Shown: in pieces, positions 44,529 through 56,615 of the stretch
Layout: each line of letters opens with the position of its first letter
Numbering within the stretch: the first letter of the stretch is position 1
Assembly (NCBI RefSeq): GCF_042477335.2
Contig: NC_091262.1
Location: 74,572,001 to 74,636,000 of the forward strand
Direction of reading: 5' to 3'
Source of the DNA: Ovis canadensis
Taxonomy: Eukaryota > Chordata > Mammalia > Artiodactyla > Bovidae
Length of the DNA: 64,000 nt
Program-made: the position numbers and the translations under genes
Notes under the pieces: generated by a model
What the model was told of the DNA's origin: nothing
The model's database searches: none
Seen by the model: only the letters and a program-made list of their open reading frames with translations

Positions 44529-45440
44529 AATGGAACCTATTAATTAAGAAAAGACCCACCCTCACAGCTCCACGCCCCTGTTTTTTTTTTTTTCTCTCTC
44601 TCTCTCTTCTGAAGGGCTGCGTACAGCTTCTTCTCCAGCCCACTTCCAGCTTCGAACCTGTCCTGTGAATCCGTGGCTGCCGGCCACCCTCCCCTGTGGC
44701 ATCCATCACCCCAACTGTCATGGAAAATAAGCAGCGCTAAGCCCCCCTAAATCCCAGCCTGGGGAGTCTCCCAAGTGTTGCAATGGACACAGACATTTTC
44801 TTATTCTCCGGAGATGAGTCACGGGTTTGATGAGGAGCAGGTGGGAAGTTTCCTCCTGTGAACTAGAAGACGCTTTAAATATCATCAAAATGAGTGCATG
44901 TCAAACTGGTGCAATCTGAAAAATTATATGGTCAGCTTCCTGGCTGTGATATCATACCATACTCAGACATTACTCGTAGGGGGTACTGAGTAAAGAGTAC
45001 AAGGGATCTATGAATCTAATAAAAAATTTTAAAAAGAAAATAGCATCAAGCTCAACGTCATTTCACAGATAAGGATGGGTGGATATTCACTCAGTGATCG
45101 GGAAACCCAGCCCCAAGATGGGTGGAAACTTGCTCAGTGAGCGGGACTCCTGAAGCAGGGCTTGGTCCAGACCAGGGATGCCCATGAGACTGGGAGGTCA
45201 GAGAAGAGGCCTGAGCACCAGGGATCCTACCATCTGAGTTGCCTTGATGGTGGCAGAGCTCCCTGTATCTAGGGTAGGATTTAAGGCAGTGGGCAGGAGG
45301 CCAGGCTTACTTTCCAGGAGATTTTGGAGACAGAAGACATCAGAAGGCCATGCCAGTCAACAGAGATGCTGAACAGGGATGTCATGTTCAGGCCTGCATT
45401 TCAGAGAGATAATTTCACAAGAACATAGGACAATGGCTGG
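44529..45440. other. Intergenic, no gene recognised
   Basis: A T13(CT)n simple tract at 44580-44608, otherwise unique sequence. Confidence 0.6.
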
Positions 45441-45650
45441 AAGAATGTATCAGTCATCTATTGCTGCATTAAAAAAAAAAAAAAAAAGCCCAAACAATGA
45501 TTTAAAGCAAGCACCTCAGCTCACAGTTCTGCAGCTGACCACTTGGGCTGGGTTCAGCTGGGTGGCTCTTCCGCTGGTCTTGGCTAGGTTCACCGGGCCC
45601 ACCTGTGGTCAGCAGCCAGTTACCTGGTAGCTCTGCTTCTAGGGGTTGAG
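45441..45650. repeat. Ancient mammalian repeat (family not resolved) with poly(A) run
   Basis: 'atcagtcatctattgctgca', an A17 run at 45471-45487, and 'gctgggttcagctgggtggc' resemble an old dispersed repeat. Confidence 0.5.
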
Positions 45651-45835
45651 CAGGGAGGTGCAGTAAACACAGAGCTGACCTCAGATGGAGTCAAAACCCA
45701 CAATGGATTAGGTGTAATGAATGATGGGGGACTGGGGAATACCCCAACTCTGACCTTCCCAAACTCAGATGGAATCAGAGCAGGTAATTCATTCAGTGCT
45801 TTGACTACACGTATTAGTGTCCAATATGGACACTT

Positions 45836-46136
45836 AAAGGAAATCAACCCTGAATACTCACTGGAAGGACTGATACTGAAACTGAAGCTCCAGTATTTTG
45901 GCCACCTGATGTGAAGAAACAACTCATTGAAAAAGACCCTGATGCTGGGAAAGACTGAGGGCAGAAGGAGAAGAGGGTGTCAGAAGATGAGATGGCTGGA
46001 TGGCATCACTGATACAATAGACATGAACTTGGGCAAACTCCAGGAGATGGTGAGGGACAGGGAGGCTTGGCAAGCTGCAGTCCACGGGGTTGCAAAGAGT
46101 CAGAAACCCCTGGCCGACTGAACAACAATAACAATA
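45836..46136 (+). repeat. BovB LINE 3' end
   Basis: It encodes the residual BovB tail ([11 protein letters not shown], then [16 protein letters not shown]) and ends 'gactgaacaacaataacaat'. Confidence 0.94.
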
Positions 46137-47326
46137 ATTGTGTGAGGCATGGGGTGCAGAGTAAATAAGACCTTTCCACCCTAGGGGGTTCACAGGATGT
46201 GGAAGAGACCATCCAGTGCAACCTGTTCAATGTACTGATGGAAAAACTGAGGCCCAGAGTGCTTTGCCCGTCACATGGTGACGCCATCCACACGGCATCT
46301 GGGGTCAGAGCCAGCTCTTTTCCCACTGTGTTTATTCCTCCAGCCCAGGCAAATGGCTCCCTGGAAAACACTTCCTGAGAACTCCTTGTCTTTCCAGTGG
46401 AATCGCCCTTGCCCAGTGCTGATGGAGGTGGTGGGAAGGACAGGAAGTCCTCTTCACCCTCCTGGGAGAGACATGACTGCTGGTCTCCAACAATGTCAGT
46501 TCTCCTGTCCTTCTGGGAAGCAGGAGGGTTGAACTTCCTCACCCTGTTGGAGTTAAGTGTGGTCTTTGCACTCCTTTGCCCAGTGTGAAGGCAACCTGTG
46601 TGTCCCTTCTAGGCAAGAGCATTTCAGAGCACAGCTCTCCTCTCCTCTGCTATAGCAAACCCAGACAGTGGTGTCATTAAGAGGTGGAGCCCATCAGCCT
46701 GGATCCCTGAGGGACTACGTACCAACAGCCCTGTGTTAAACGCGAGTGAGAAATCTACGCTTGTTGTTTCAAGCCAGAGGGCTGGAGGATGTTTGTTACT
46801 GCAGCAGAATCCAGCCCATCCTCACTGATTAGCCAAGTTTCAATGAGGAGGGGTTGCTTCCAACCTCTGGGCCTCTTGCCCACCCCTTAACTCCTCTCTG
46901 AGGAAGAAAAGTGACTTAGCTGATTGACCAGTTTCAAGAAAAAAAGAATTGAACTTGCAGAGCTCAGCACCCCCTTCCATATTCACTCTTTGGAAAGTGC
47001 TGTCTGCAGACACTGGGCTTCTTTCAGCCATGAGGCTCTGCCCCAGAAGGGGAAACTCAGCATCGGCCTGTGTGGGTAAGTCCACCTGTCTCGGATTCAG
47101 AACTAAGAAGCCCACTGTGGCCACATGCCTGAGCGACACTGTGTGATAGAGGTCTTCTTAGAAACAAAGATAACGTGGCAGCCCCATCTGCTGACTCTTG
47201 TTGCCTCCTGTTTAAAACTGAGACACGAAAACAGGACTGTCCTCAAACCCCGACTCCTAGTTTCCTGCCCATCCCATACTCCAAGGGACTCAAATTCCAA
47301 ATATCTTAGATAAAAACAGGGACAAC
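46137..47326. other. Intergenic, no gene recognised
   Basis: Begins with a MIR-like segment ('actgaggcccagagtgcttt' near 46247). The rest is unique, with no coding support. Confidence 0.5.
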
Positions 47327-47630
47327 TCAGACTTCCCTGGTACCATGGATAAGAATCTGCCTGCCAGTGCAGGGGACATGGGTTGAATCCCCGGTCTGGG
47401 AAGATCCCACATGCCGTGGAGCCACTAAGCCCGTGTTCCACAACGCCTGAGCATCTGGAGCATGAGAGCCACCACCGCTGAACCCCAAGCGCCTGGAGCC
47501 TGCGCTCGGCAACAAGAGGAACTGCTGCAGTGAGAAGCCTGGGCGCTTCAACTAGAGGGGAGCCCCCACTCGCCAAAACTGAAGAAAGCCCACTTGAAGA
47601 AACGAAGACCCAGTGAAATTAAAAAAAAAG
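47327..47630 (+). repeat. CHR-1-type tRNA-Glu SINE (long form)
   Basis: 'cagacttccctggtaccatg', 'gggttgaatccccggtctgg', the 'ggagcctgcgctcggcaaca' body and an A9 tail at 47621. Confidence 0.93.
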
Positions 47631-47644
47631 AATGAAAGCCTGGT

Positions 47645-47823
47645 ATGTATGTCACTTCTGTCTTGTCTGACTGTTTGCAACCCCATGGACGGTATCCCTG
47701 GAGAAGGAAATGGCAACCCACTCCAGTGTTCTTGCCTGGAGAATCCCAGGGACAGAGGAGCCTGGTGGGCTGCTGTCCATGGGGTTGCACAGAGTCAGAC
47801 ACGACTGAAGTGACTTAGCAGCA
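47645..47823 (+). repeat. Bov-tA SINE (chimeric 5' end)
   Basis: It begins with a short reverse BovA piece, then 'ccctggagaaggaaatggca' to 'cgactgaagtgacttagcag'. Confidence 0.9.
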
Positions 47824-47825
47824 GC

Positions 47826-48003
47826 AGCAGGACGACATCCCACCAGGCTCCTCTGTCCATGGGATTCTGCAGGCAAGAACACTGCAGTGGGTTGCCATGC
47901 CCTCCTCCAGGGGATCTTCCTGACCCAGGGATCAAACCCACACCTCTTACGTCTCCTGCACTGGCAGGTGTGTTGTTCACCACCAGCGCCACCTGGGAAG
48001 ACT
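47826..48003 (-). repeat. Bov-tA SINE, inverted relative to its neighbour
   Basis: 'ccaccaggctcctctgtcca' to 'accaccagcgccacctggga' on the reverse strand, directly next to the plus-strand copy. Confidence 0.93.
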
Positions 48004-48976
48004 GCTGGTGAAATGCAAATCTGATTCCTGAGAGTTTCCACAAAAGTTCTTGGCAAAGTTGGCACAAGTGTTCTTGACACTAGACACTTAGGGCAGACAG
48101 CTCTCGGTTGGGAGGGCCGTCCTGGGCATGGCAGGCTGTTTGGCAGCATCTCAGGCCTCTAACCACTGGATGCCAAGAGCGCCCGCCATCCCCAGTATGA
48201 CAACCTCAGAGTCTCCAGATGTGACTGAATGTCTTCTGGGAGCAAAATCACCTTCCATCCCTAGCTGAGAACCACATTTTGGCTAATGTGATCCAGTTAC
48301 GTTGACAATGGCCTCAAGGAAAGGCTAGCGATCTGGGGGGACTTCTCGGAGGGGGAGGACTTCAGCCCTGAAGGACTGAACTTAACAAAGGGAAGGGGAG
48401 GAGCCATGGTCCTAGGAAAGCCTGTACAAAGGGAGGCTGGAAAGCCAGCAGAGATAAAGGGTTGGCGGACGGGTACCACACATGCCACCGTTGGGACAGT
48501 TAAATTGCCAAGCAGAGAATCAATCACTCAGCATAGCACACACGGTCAATGTTTGCTAATCTCACTCCAGCAGAGGGTCTCCTCCAGTCCAAACAGTGAC
48601 CTCAGTTGATAGCAACTAGCCACCACTGATTCTGGCATCACTCCCCGAGGCTGAACAATGAATCCCTCACTCCCGACCCGCACCTTGTGGCTGCTCCCTG
48701 TGGCATTTTTCCTGCCTTGCACTATAGACTGCCTTGTGATGGGCAGGGGTGGGTAAGATCGGGAGAGACGGAGAAAAGGCAGGAATGCGATTCAGTCATA
48801 ATGAGCAAACTACCACATTTTAAGGAAAGACAGGATCCGGCAGACTCGGCTGAGAGGGAGGCCACTGAGATGAGGAGGGAGGTGCAGGGGCCGTGTTGTC
48901 TTTATTTAAAATGTTCCCGCTCTGTTCATCATGAGTATTTTACATTTATTCTGAGTTTTTAAAAACGTTGCATTCA
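48004..48976. other. Intergenic, no gene recognised
   Basis: Unique sequence; a short stretch near 48140-48285 resembles an old repeat ('gaatgtcttctgggagcaaa'). Confidence 0.5.
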
Positions 48977-49290
48977 GAGGCCTCCCTGGTGGTACAGTGG
49001 ATAAGGATCCGCCAGCCAATGCAGGGGACCCGGGTTCGATCCCTGGTTCGGGAGGATTCTACGTGCTGTGAAACAGCTGGGCCATGCACCATGGCTACTA
49101 AATCTGCGCTCTGGAGCCCACATGCCGCAGCTACTGAGTCCCGTGTGCCTGGAGCCTGCGCCCTGCAGGAAGAGAAGCCACCACACCCAGGAGCCCATGC
49201 ATGGCAGCAAAGAGTGTCTTCCACTCACAGCCACTATAGAAAAGCCTGCACGCAACAGCGGAGGCCCAGCACAGCCTAACTGATTTAAAA
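48977..49290 (+). repeat. CHR-1-type tRNA-Glu SINE (long form)
   Basis: 'cctccctggtggtacagtgg', 'gggttcgatccctggttcgg', 'cacatgccgcagctactgag' and 'ggaggcccagcacagcctaa'. Confidence 0.95.
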
Positions 49291-49336
49291 GAACATACGG
49301 CACTCAGTTACTATTTTGGTCACTGCAGTGCCCCTC

Positions 49337-49458
49337 TACACTGCTGCTGCTGCTAAGTCGCTTCATTCGTGTCCGACCCCGTGCGACCCAACAGACGGCA
49401 GCCCACCAGGCTCCTTTGTCCCTGGGATTCTGGAGTGGGTTGCCATTTCCTTCTCCAA
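49337..49458 (-). repeat. Bov-tA/BovA SINE, truncated
   Basis: 'ctgctgctgctaagtcgctt' to 'ggttgccatttccttctcca', with an internal deletion. Confidence 0.92.
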
Positions 49459-49469
49459 CACATGCATGC

Positions 49470-49598
49470 ATGCTAAGTCGCTTCAGTCGTGTCCAACTCT
49501 ATGTGACCCTATGGACAGCAGCAGCCCACCAGGCTCCTCTGTCCACAGGATTTACCAGGCAAGAATACTGGAGTGGGCTGCCATTTCCTTCCCCATGC
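49470..49598 (-). repeat. Bov-tA/BovA SINE, truncated, tandem with the previous copy
   Basis: 'gctaagtcgcttcagtcgtg' to 'ggctgccatttccttcccca', in the same orientation as the copy at 49337. Confidence 0.93.
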
Positions 49599-50529
49599 CC
49601 CTATACACTACCCCTTTCCTGAAACTTTGTGCCCAAGGGAGGACCCCGGCCGCCTCACCTTAGTCCCAGCCCTGAGTAGTGGGATTCGGGGACGGGGGCT
49701 GCATTTTCCCAGAGAAATGAATTAGCAGAGAAGCTCCTCTTTCAGACTCAGTTTACATACCGGCTCCCCCACCTTGCAGGGAAAACACAACAAAAGATCT
49801 TTATATGAATATAAAGCACGTTTCAATTATCTCAGGTCACAAATATTTGCTTATCAACTTGCTGTGAACACTGACAACTTTCACAAGCCCTGGGGATCGA
49901 GAGAGGGGCCAGGCATGCTTTACCACCCAACCTGGTATTTACAGGGAGAAATTAATTGTGAAATCAAATGACATTTTTATATTCAATTTGAAGCCATGTC
50001 CTTGACTAAGAGGAAGCTGCCACAGACTAGCCTTGTGAAAGGGTTGGGATAATTAGGATTTTTCTAAAACCTTCCCACTCTGTGTGGGGCCAGGATTTGC
50101 TCAGGTTCAGCTGGGCTACGGGAGCTTGGTGGGGCAAAGGCAAGAAATCAAAGTTCCACTCAGGAGGAGAGCGGGCGCCCCCTGCTGGTATCCAAGGAGG
50201 AATGCTCTTTCCCCAGAAATGTTTCTGCATAAATTTTCAAAGCTAAATCCTTTGGAACATACAGCAGATATGTTCCAAAATGTAACAAAACACGAAATGT
50301 GAAGAGACAATTTCTCTTGAGCCCTGTTGGTGGATTCTTACGTAGATACAACTTCTACAAAAGGGAAATTGGCACTCAAAACAGCCACTCAAATTTTAAA
50401 TGGATGTCACATATCATCGATTCGGCGTTTCCCCTCGTAGTGGTCCATCTGTGAGATAAGCGAAGACAGGCTGCAGATCAACCGAGACAGGCTTGGACAT
50501 GGGACCCTTTGCTGCAGTGCTGCAAAGCT

Positions 50530-50706
50530 TGTGTGTGTGTTAAGTCACTTCAGGCATGTCTGACTTTGTCTGAGCCTATGGACTGTAGCCTGCCAGGCTC
50601 CTCTATCCATGGGATTCTCCAGGCAAGAATACTGGAGTGGGTTGCCATGCCCTCCTCCAGGGGATATTTCTGAACCGGCATCTCTTACGTCTCCTACAGT
50701 AGCAAA
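50530..50706 (-). repeat. Bov-tA SINE
   Basis: 'gtgttaagtcacttcaggca' to 'cttacgtctcctacagtagc'. Confidence 0.92.
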
Positions 50707-51127
50707 GCTTACACCAGGAAAAATGTTTCCTTGAGCTACAAAATACAAAGAAACTATATGGGACTAAAAATAACTGCTTGAAAAAAAAAAAATGCATGTA
50801 TGCTGTAGGTGGGGCAAATTCTGGACAAAAGATAGAAAAAGACCAAAAACTCAACTGCCACTTCTGAGCAAAAACAAGGTGTTGGGAGAAAAAGCAGGGT
50901 CCTGCAATGCCCCTTGCACATACACCTAAGCCAGGGGCAAACCACCTAAACCACCCCTCCAGCTTGATGCCTGGACACACCCCTGCCCTTCACCCCCTAT
51001 GAGGAACCAGCTTGCCCCCTCTTGAGAGCAAGCAAGCAAGCCTGTTGCATGTTTTCACACCCTCCTGCGACTGCAGGGGCCCCAATAAAGCCTTGCCTGA
51101 ATTTCTCCTGATTGGGGAAGGCCAAGA

Positions 51128-51285
51128 ATCCTTGTCCATGGGATTTTCCAGGCAAGAATACTGGAGTGGGTTGCCATTTCCTCTTCCAGGGGATCTTCCT
51201 GACCCACGGATCGAACCCGTGTGTCTTACGTCTCCTGCATTGGCAGGCAGATTGTTTACTGCTACCGTCACCTGAGACGCCCGGT
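51128..51285 (-). repeat. Bov-tA SINE, 3'-truncated
   Basis: 'tccatgggattttccaggca', 'cacggatcgaacccgtgtgt', 'gctaccgtcacctgag'. Confidence 0.92.
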
Positions 51286-51596
51286 TAGTATGAAAACCAC
51301 TGAGAAACTGAGGTGCAGCCAAGTTAGGGGACTAGCTCAAGGTCAGTCTTTGGGGTAGAGAGTGGGCTGGAACCCCAGTTTAGCAAACGGGACATAAAGA
51401 CTAAAAAGATGACTTTCAAAATGAAACCCGGTATGAAAGATTAAGGAGAGTTTTGCGGAAGATAGTATTTAAAAGAAAACAGGTGGGATGAAGGGGAAGT
51501 AAGTAAAACCAGTTTAAACTTAAATATTTGGCCTTACTGTTACATATATGAAAAGAGAATCTCTAACAATTGAGCTATGATATTGATGAAATGAAG

Positions 51597-51826
51597 TGAA
51601 ATGAAAGTCACTCAGTCATGTCCACCTCTTTGCAACCCCATAGATAGTCCACACCAACTCTATGGACATGAGTTTGAGTAAACTGTGGGAGTTGGTGATG
51701 GACAGCAAGGCCTGGGGTGCTGCAGTCCATGGGGTCACAGAGTCAGACATGACTGAGCAACTGAACTGAACTGAACTAAGATAGTCCATGGAATTCTCCA
51801 AGCAAGAATACTGGAGTGGGCAGCCA
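51597..51826 (-). repeat. BovA SINE split by a BovB 3' fragment
   Basis: Left half to 51651 ('gtccacctctttgcaacccc') and right half from 51779 ('tccatggaattctccaagca') are one reverse SINE. The plus-strand BovB piece sits between them. Confidence 0.88.
51652..51778 (+). mobile_element. BovB LINE 3' fragment nested in a SINE
   Basis: It ends with 'ctgaactgaactgaacta'. The flanking direct repeat agatagtcca (51642-51651 and 51779-51788) marks its insertion. Confidence 0.92.
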
Positions 51827-52591
51827 GTATTGATGATATTGATAATGATTTTTAAATAGCATAGTTTTTTGAGGGGTGTGGGGATTGTGCATAACTTTTA
51901 CTAAATGTTAAGTGCTTTTCAAATCATAGCCTTGAGCTCTTCATTGCTCTAAAAATAAATAGGCCACATCTGGGCTGACAAAGGCTCTCATTAGGTTTTG
52001 GAAGCAACGTTAATACTTGGCAGTGAGCAGTCATGTTTTCCTTTATACCTCAATGAAATCTAAATGTAAGAGAATGTTTTGCCCTCTTCTGACAGCCTTA
52101 GAAATTCTTGCTGTAAAGATGTGCTAATGTTCATTTTCCTCAGAAAACCCAGAACCGCAAAGACTTTGCCTCCAGCACCCTCCTTGACTTTTATTTCCAC
52201 GTGCTACCCAAGATGTACCCTTCAAGTCAAATTTCCCTGGAACCAGTCAATCCTGAACATCAGGCTGAAAAGGGAACTGGCTTCTCTGGCTTTCCCAAAG
52301 CTGCCCCGGCTCTGTGTTTAATGCCAGGAAAGCAGACGTCTGGATGGCAGCAAAAGAGGAGACCAGGTGGCATCTTCAAAATCAGGAATTCCAGTTCTAA
52401 GACTATTTTGAGTGACTTCTCCTTTCCTTGGCTTCGTAAAATGCCACCCAATTTCTCAGAAGCAAGACAGACTGATTTTATAAGGAACAAAAGGCTGGAA
52501 TAATTAGCCATGTCTAATCTGTCTTATATTAGATTTTGATATCTTCTCAGGGGGTTCCAAGTTCCCCAAAGTCGAGGACCATATCTTTCAT

Positions 52592-52800
52592 AGGACTTGC
52601 CAGGTGACACTACTGGTAAAGGTTTCACTTGAAAATGCAGGAGACACAAGAGATGCAGCTTCAATCAATCCCTGGATTGGGAAGATTCCCCTGGAGGAGG
52701 AAATGACAACTCACTCCAGTATTTTTGCCTGGAGAATCCCATGGACAGAGGAGCCTGGTGGGCTAGAGTCCATGAGGTCACCAGGAGTTGGATACAACGA
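52592..52800 (+). repeat. Bov-tA SINE
   Basis: 'cttgccaggtgacactactg' to 'ccaggagttggatacaacga', followed by a (CA)n tract. Confidence 0.92.
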
Positions 52801-52877
52801 ACACACACACACACACATGTATCTTTCAAATCTACCCCAGGGCGTTACTCATCGCAGGCATTCAGGAAACGGTAACC

Positions 52878-53090
52878 ATAATATCTAACACTTAGATAGT
52901 GCTTACTATGTGTCAGCCACTATTCTAAGCACTTAGCATACGTGAACTCAAATAATCCTCATAAAATCCTATTATTAGCTCCATTTTATAGAGGAGGAAA
53001 CTGATGCACAGAAAGGTTCAGCAACTTCCCCAAGGCCACACAGCTAACAAGCAGTGCAGCCTGGTTTTCTATCCAGGCAGTTTGACTCAA
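52878..53090 (+). repeat. MIR-like SINE
   Basis: 'tactatgtgtcagccactat', 'attctaagcacttagcatac' and 'caaggccacacagctaacaa' are clear MIR core features. Confidence 0.85.
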
Positions 53091-53210
53091 AAATATACAT
53101 TCTTAGCCACTACCCCTGTGGCCCCCAATGTGTCTGCACAGTAGTCACCTGGAGAGCTTCGAAAACACACCTTCAAAAAGGGCATTTAATACATTGAACT
53201 GTGATTTAAT

Positions 53211-53336
53211 TAGGATTTCCCTGGTGGCTCTGACGGTAAAGCATCTGTCTACAATGCAGGAGACCTGGGTTCGATCCCTGTGTTGGGAATATCCCCTGGA
53301 GAAGGAAATGGCAACCCACTCCAGGACTGTTGCCTG
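53211..53336 (+). repeat. Bov-tA SINE, truncated
   Basis: 'atttccctggtggctctgac', 'gggttcgatccctgtgttgg', stops after 'cactccaggactgttgcctg'. Confidence 0.93.
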
Positions 53337-54498
53337 GGTTTTGGAATTTTTAAAAGCTCCTCGGGTGATTCCAATACACTGACAAGTTTTGAGAAGCACT
53401 ACATTATACTATCCTGCCTCATCCCTCAGCCAATGTTTGCTGAATCTAATTTGTTTGCTCCATGAGGAACTGCTTTCAGGAGTGTAAACAAACAAAGGGG
53501 GGGGGGGGAAAGTCCAACTTAGTTGTATCAAATTACCTTGGAGTGTAACTAAGTGTAATTCCAGCAGAGCATGTGCTAAGAGCATGGGTCTGGAGTCAGA
53601 CATTCTCTGATTAAAATCTCTGCACGAATCTCTGCAGGTAGCAGGTGTGAGTGGAAAATGTTGCCTGCCGATCAGTAAACAAACGATGGCTACAGCCACC
53701 TAGCCGCTGCAGCTGCCTTGGTGGTGAGGAAAGGCAGGATGCAGACAAACGGGTTGCCTGTTGCCGTGCCTGCAGCCACTGCGGCCGCCCCTACTGTGTG
53801 TACCCTGAGGGGACTCAGGATGAGAAAACACCAGGGGCTCAACCCAGATAGCTGAGGCGCACACCAAAGGAACGGGGCGAAGGAGTCTAGACTCTCACAC
53901 CTTCCCACCCCCACCCCCCACCCCGCCCCCGCAGAAAAGTGCTAAAGTCCTTAATTTGAGACGAGTGTCTTCTTCAATTAACAGCTATCTTTGGATGTCC
54001 AACCACCTGGTATTTGCAAAAACTTCTATTTGCCTTGGCTCCCTCCATACCTCTTTAGAGAAGTCGCTCAGAGCTATCTGAGAGGCTGTCTTCTAGGTTG
54101 AAATGCTCAGAAAGGCTACAAAATAAAAAATTATTCTCGACCTTGAGGTTGTGTTTTTTTTTTTTTCCCCGACAGGAGTCTGGCTAGCTTCTCAACAATC
54201 CCTATTTCCTTCCTGGGCACACAGCAAGACTACATTCCCCAGCTTCCCTTGCAGCTGGATGGGATCACAGCTGCAAGGTCAGCTAGGTCAGATAAGATTC
54301 TGACCAATAGAATGTGGGCAAAAGTCTCCAGCCCTAGGCGATCCTCTCTCTCCTGTGAGGCAGAGCCACAAGATGGAAGAAGCCCGGGCTCCTCCATCAC
54401 CACTTAGAGGAGGGCTGCCAGATATTCAGCAGCACTGGACTTGATGGAAATGAGAAATAAACTTTTTTTGTTAAACTGCTAGGATTTGGGGGTTTATC
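53337..54498. other. Intergenic, no gene recognised
   Basis: Contains a G12 run (53497-53508), a C/A-rich tract near 53905-53932 and an old repeat-like block at about 54220-54480 ('cacaagatggaagaagcccg'). Confidence 0.5.
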
Positions 54499-55003
54499 TG
54501 CCATCAGCATATTAAAAAGCAGAGACATTACTTTGTCAACAAAGGTCCGTCTAGTCAAGGCTATGGTTTTTCCAGGAGTCATGTAAGGATGTGAAAGTTG
54601 GACTATAAAGAAAGCTGAGCGCTGAAAAATGGATGCTTTTGAACTGCGGTGTTGGAGAAGACTCTTGAGAGTCCCTTGGACTGCAAGGAGATCCAACCAG
54701 TCCATCCTAAAGGTGATCAGTCCTGGGTGTTCATTGGAAGGACTGATGTTGAAGCTGAAACTCCAATACTTTGGCCACCTGATGAGAAGAGCTGACTCAT
54801 TTGAAAAGACCCTGATGCTGGGAAAGATTGAGGGCAGGAGAAGGGATCACAGAGAATAAGATGGTTGGATGGCATCACTGACTCAATGGACATGAATTTG
54901 GGTAAACTCCAGGAGTTGGACTGGGAGGCCTGGCATGCCGCAGTTCGTGGGGTTGTGAAGAGTTGGACACGACTGAGCAACTGAATGGAACTGAACTGTC
55001 ATC
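54499..55003 (+). mobile_element. BovB LINE 3' fragment
   Basis: It encodes a decayed BovB C-terminus ([28 protein letters not shown]) with an internal loss near 54850. It ends 'gaactgaactg'. Nearby ctgccatcag and ctgtcatcag flanks may be the target duplication. Confidence 0.93.
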
Positions 55004-56490
55004 AGTGACTAACGTTTGTTAACTAGCACGTTGTATGGCTTTGGGTAGGTGACTTATCCTAAGGCTCTTGTGTTGGCATGTGCAGAATGAAGACAATAGT
55101 GTCTGAATGCTGGACAGCTTTCATTTGCCCCCCTCAGATCCATTCTCCACCCCTCTGCTCTGTTTTCCACTGTGCTTTCTGCCAGGATAAGCTTGAGATA
55201 CTGGACTATAGGCTCAACCTGTGAGAAGCTCCAGCAGGAGATGGGAGGGTGGGAGCCCAAGGAGGCCAAATAGTTGTCGTACCCCTCTGGCTCCTTGGCT
55301 CCACCTAAGGCTATAGCCACTGTCCGGCAGCCCTCTCCTTCAGCTACAGGTTCTGTGAGTCCCTGCTTTGTCCCTCAGGCCTGCGAGGAGGCTTAGCCTC
55401 AGTATCCCGAAGGACGGACTAGAGGAGGAGAAGGAGCCTCACATTCCTGCAGCCAAGGGGAGCAGGAAAACGTCAGCCATCACTGGAGTCACAGACCTGA
55501 GGCCCGGGGAAGACCCAGAGTCAGCTCTCAAGGCGCTTCGGGTCTCCTGCGCCCCTGCTCACCTATGCCAAGTCCCCTCCTTACGCTGCCCTCGGTCACC
55601 TCAGTGGCTGTCTGCTCCCTGCCAGGACTCCAGCTGATAGTGAATGTGAACGCCATGTTGTTGAGGCTGAACAAAGTAGTAGTCACATAGCAAATACTTA
55701 ACACACTTGACTTTAAAATGAGAAATGTGCCACAAAGTGTCTTGACAGGAGTGTGTGCTATCGTAAAGAGGTGAGAGTGGCTGGGCCTGTCTGAAAATTA
55801 TCATCTTTAAGCTGAGATAAGGAGGAACCAGGCAGAATATTCTAGAACGTAACGTGGGGAAGCTCTTAGGCACTGTTCGCACTCCAGGTTGCACATGATT
55901 TTCACCAGGGAAGCTTTTAACCCAGCGATTTGCACCAGGGTTTTTTTTTTTTTTGCCACCCAGAGGACATTTGGCCAAGTCTGGAGACCTTTTGGTTTAC
56001 ACAGCTGGGGAGGTGCGACTTGCATGTACTAAGCCCAAGGACGTTATGAAACATCTCACAATGTGCAGGACAGACCCGCAGAACGTAACCAGCCCCAAGG
56101 GCAAGATTCTTTTAACTGGAAGGACTCTAATTTAGCCCCATTCCCAGCCTTATGACTGTGACTGGAACCCAACCAGGAGAGGGGAGAGGGGTGAAGACAC
56201 AGGATAAGCAACTTTGTCAGACTCAAGCATTCTAAGAGCCTTTAACCTCAACTTTTTAGCAGAACTTCTTTCTTGGTTTCCTTATTAGTGAAGAGTTTTC
56301 ACTAATTTAGACAATTGCACCTCTTAAATGAAATCCTAGAATGAGCATGGGCAACTACCTGACCTCTCTGAACCTCAGTCTCTTCCTCTGGAAAACAAAG
56401 ACTATTATAACCATCCCTCAGAGGGGCTATGAAGTTATGCAAATAATATAATACCTGGCTCACAGCAGGCACCTCACAAAGCTTCGCTTC
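55004..56490. other. Intergenic, no gene recognised
   Basis: No domain-bearing open frame. A T13 tract at 55940-55952 and a MIR-like block near 56330-56480 ('ctctctgaacctcagtctct'). Confidence 0.5.
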
Positions 56491-56615
56491 CCTCTCTCTC
56501 ACGAGTATGGGGGAGAAATGGATACATACGAATGTATGGCTGAATCCCTTTGCTGTCTACCTGAAACTCTCACAACATTGTTAATTGGCTATATCCCAAT
56601 ATAAAATAAGTTTTT
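56490..56615 (+). repeat. L1 3' end
   Basis: 'gtatgggggagaaatggata', 'ctgtctacctgaaactctca', 'acattgttaattggctata'. Confidence 0.8.
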
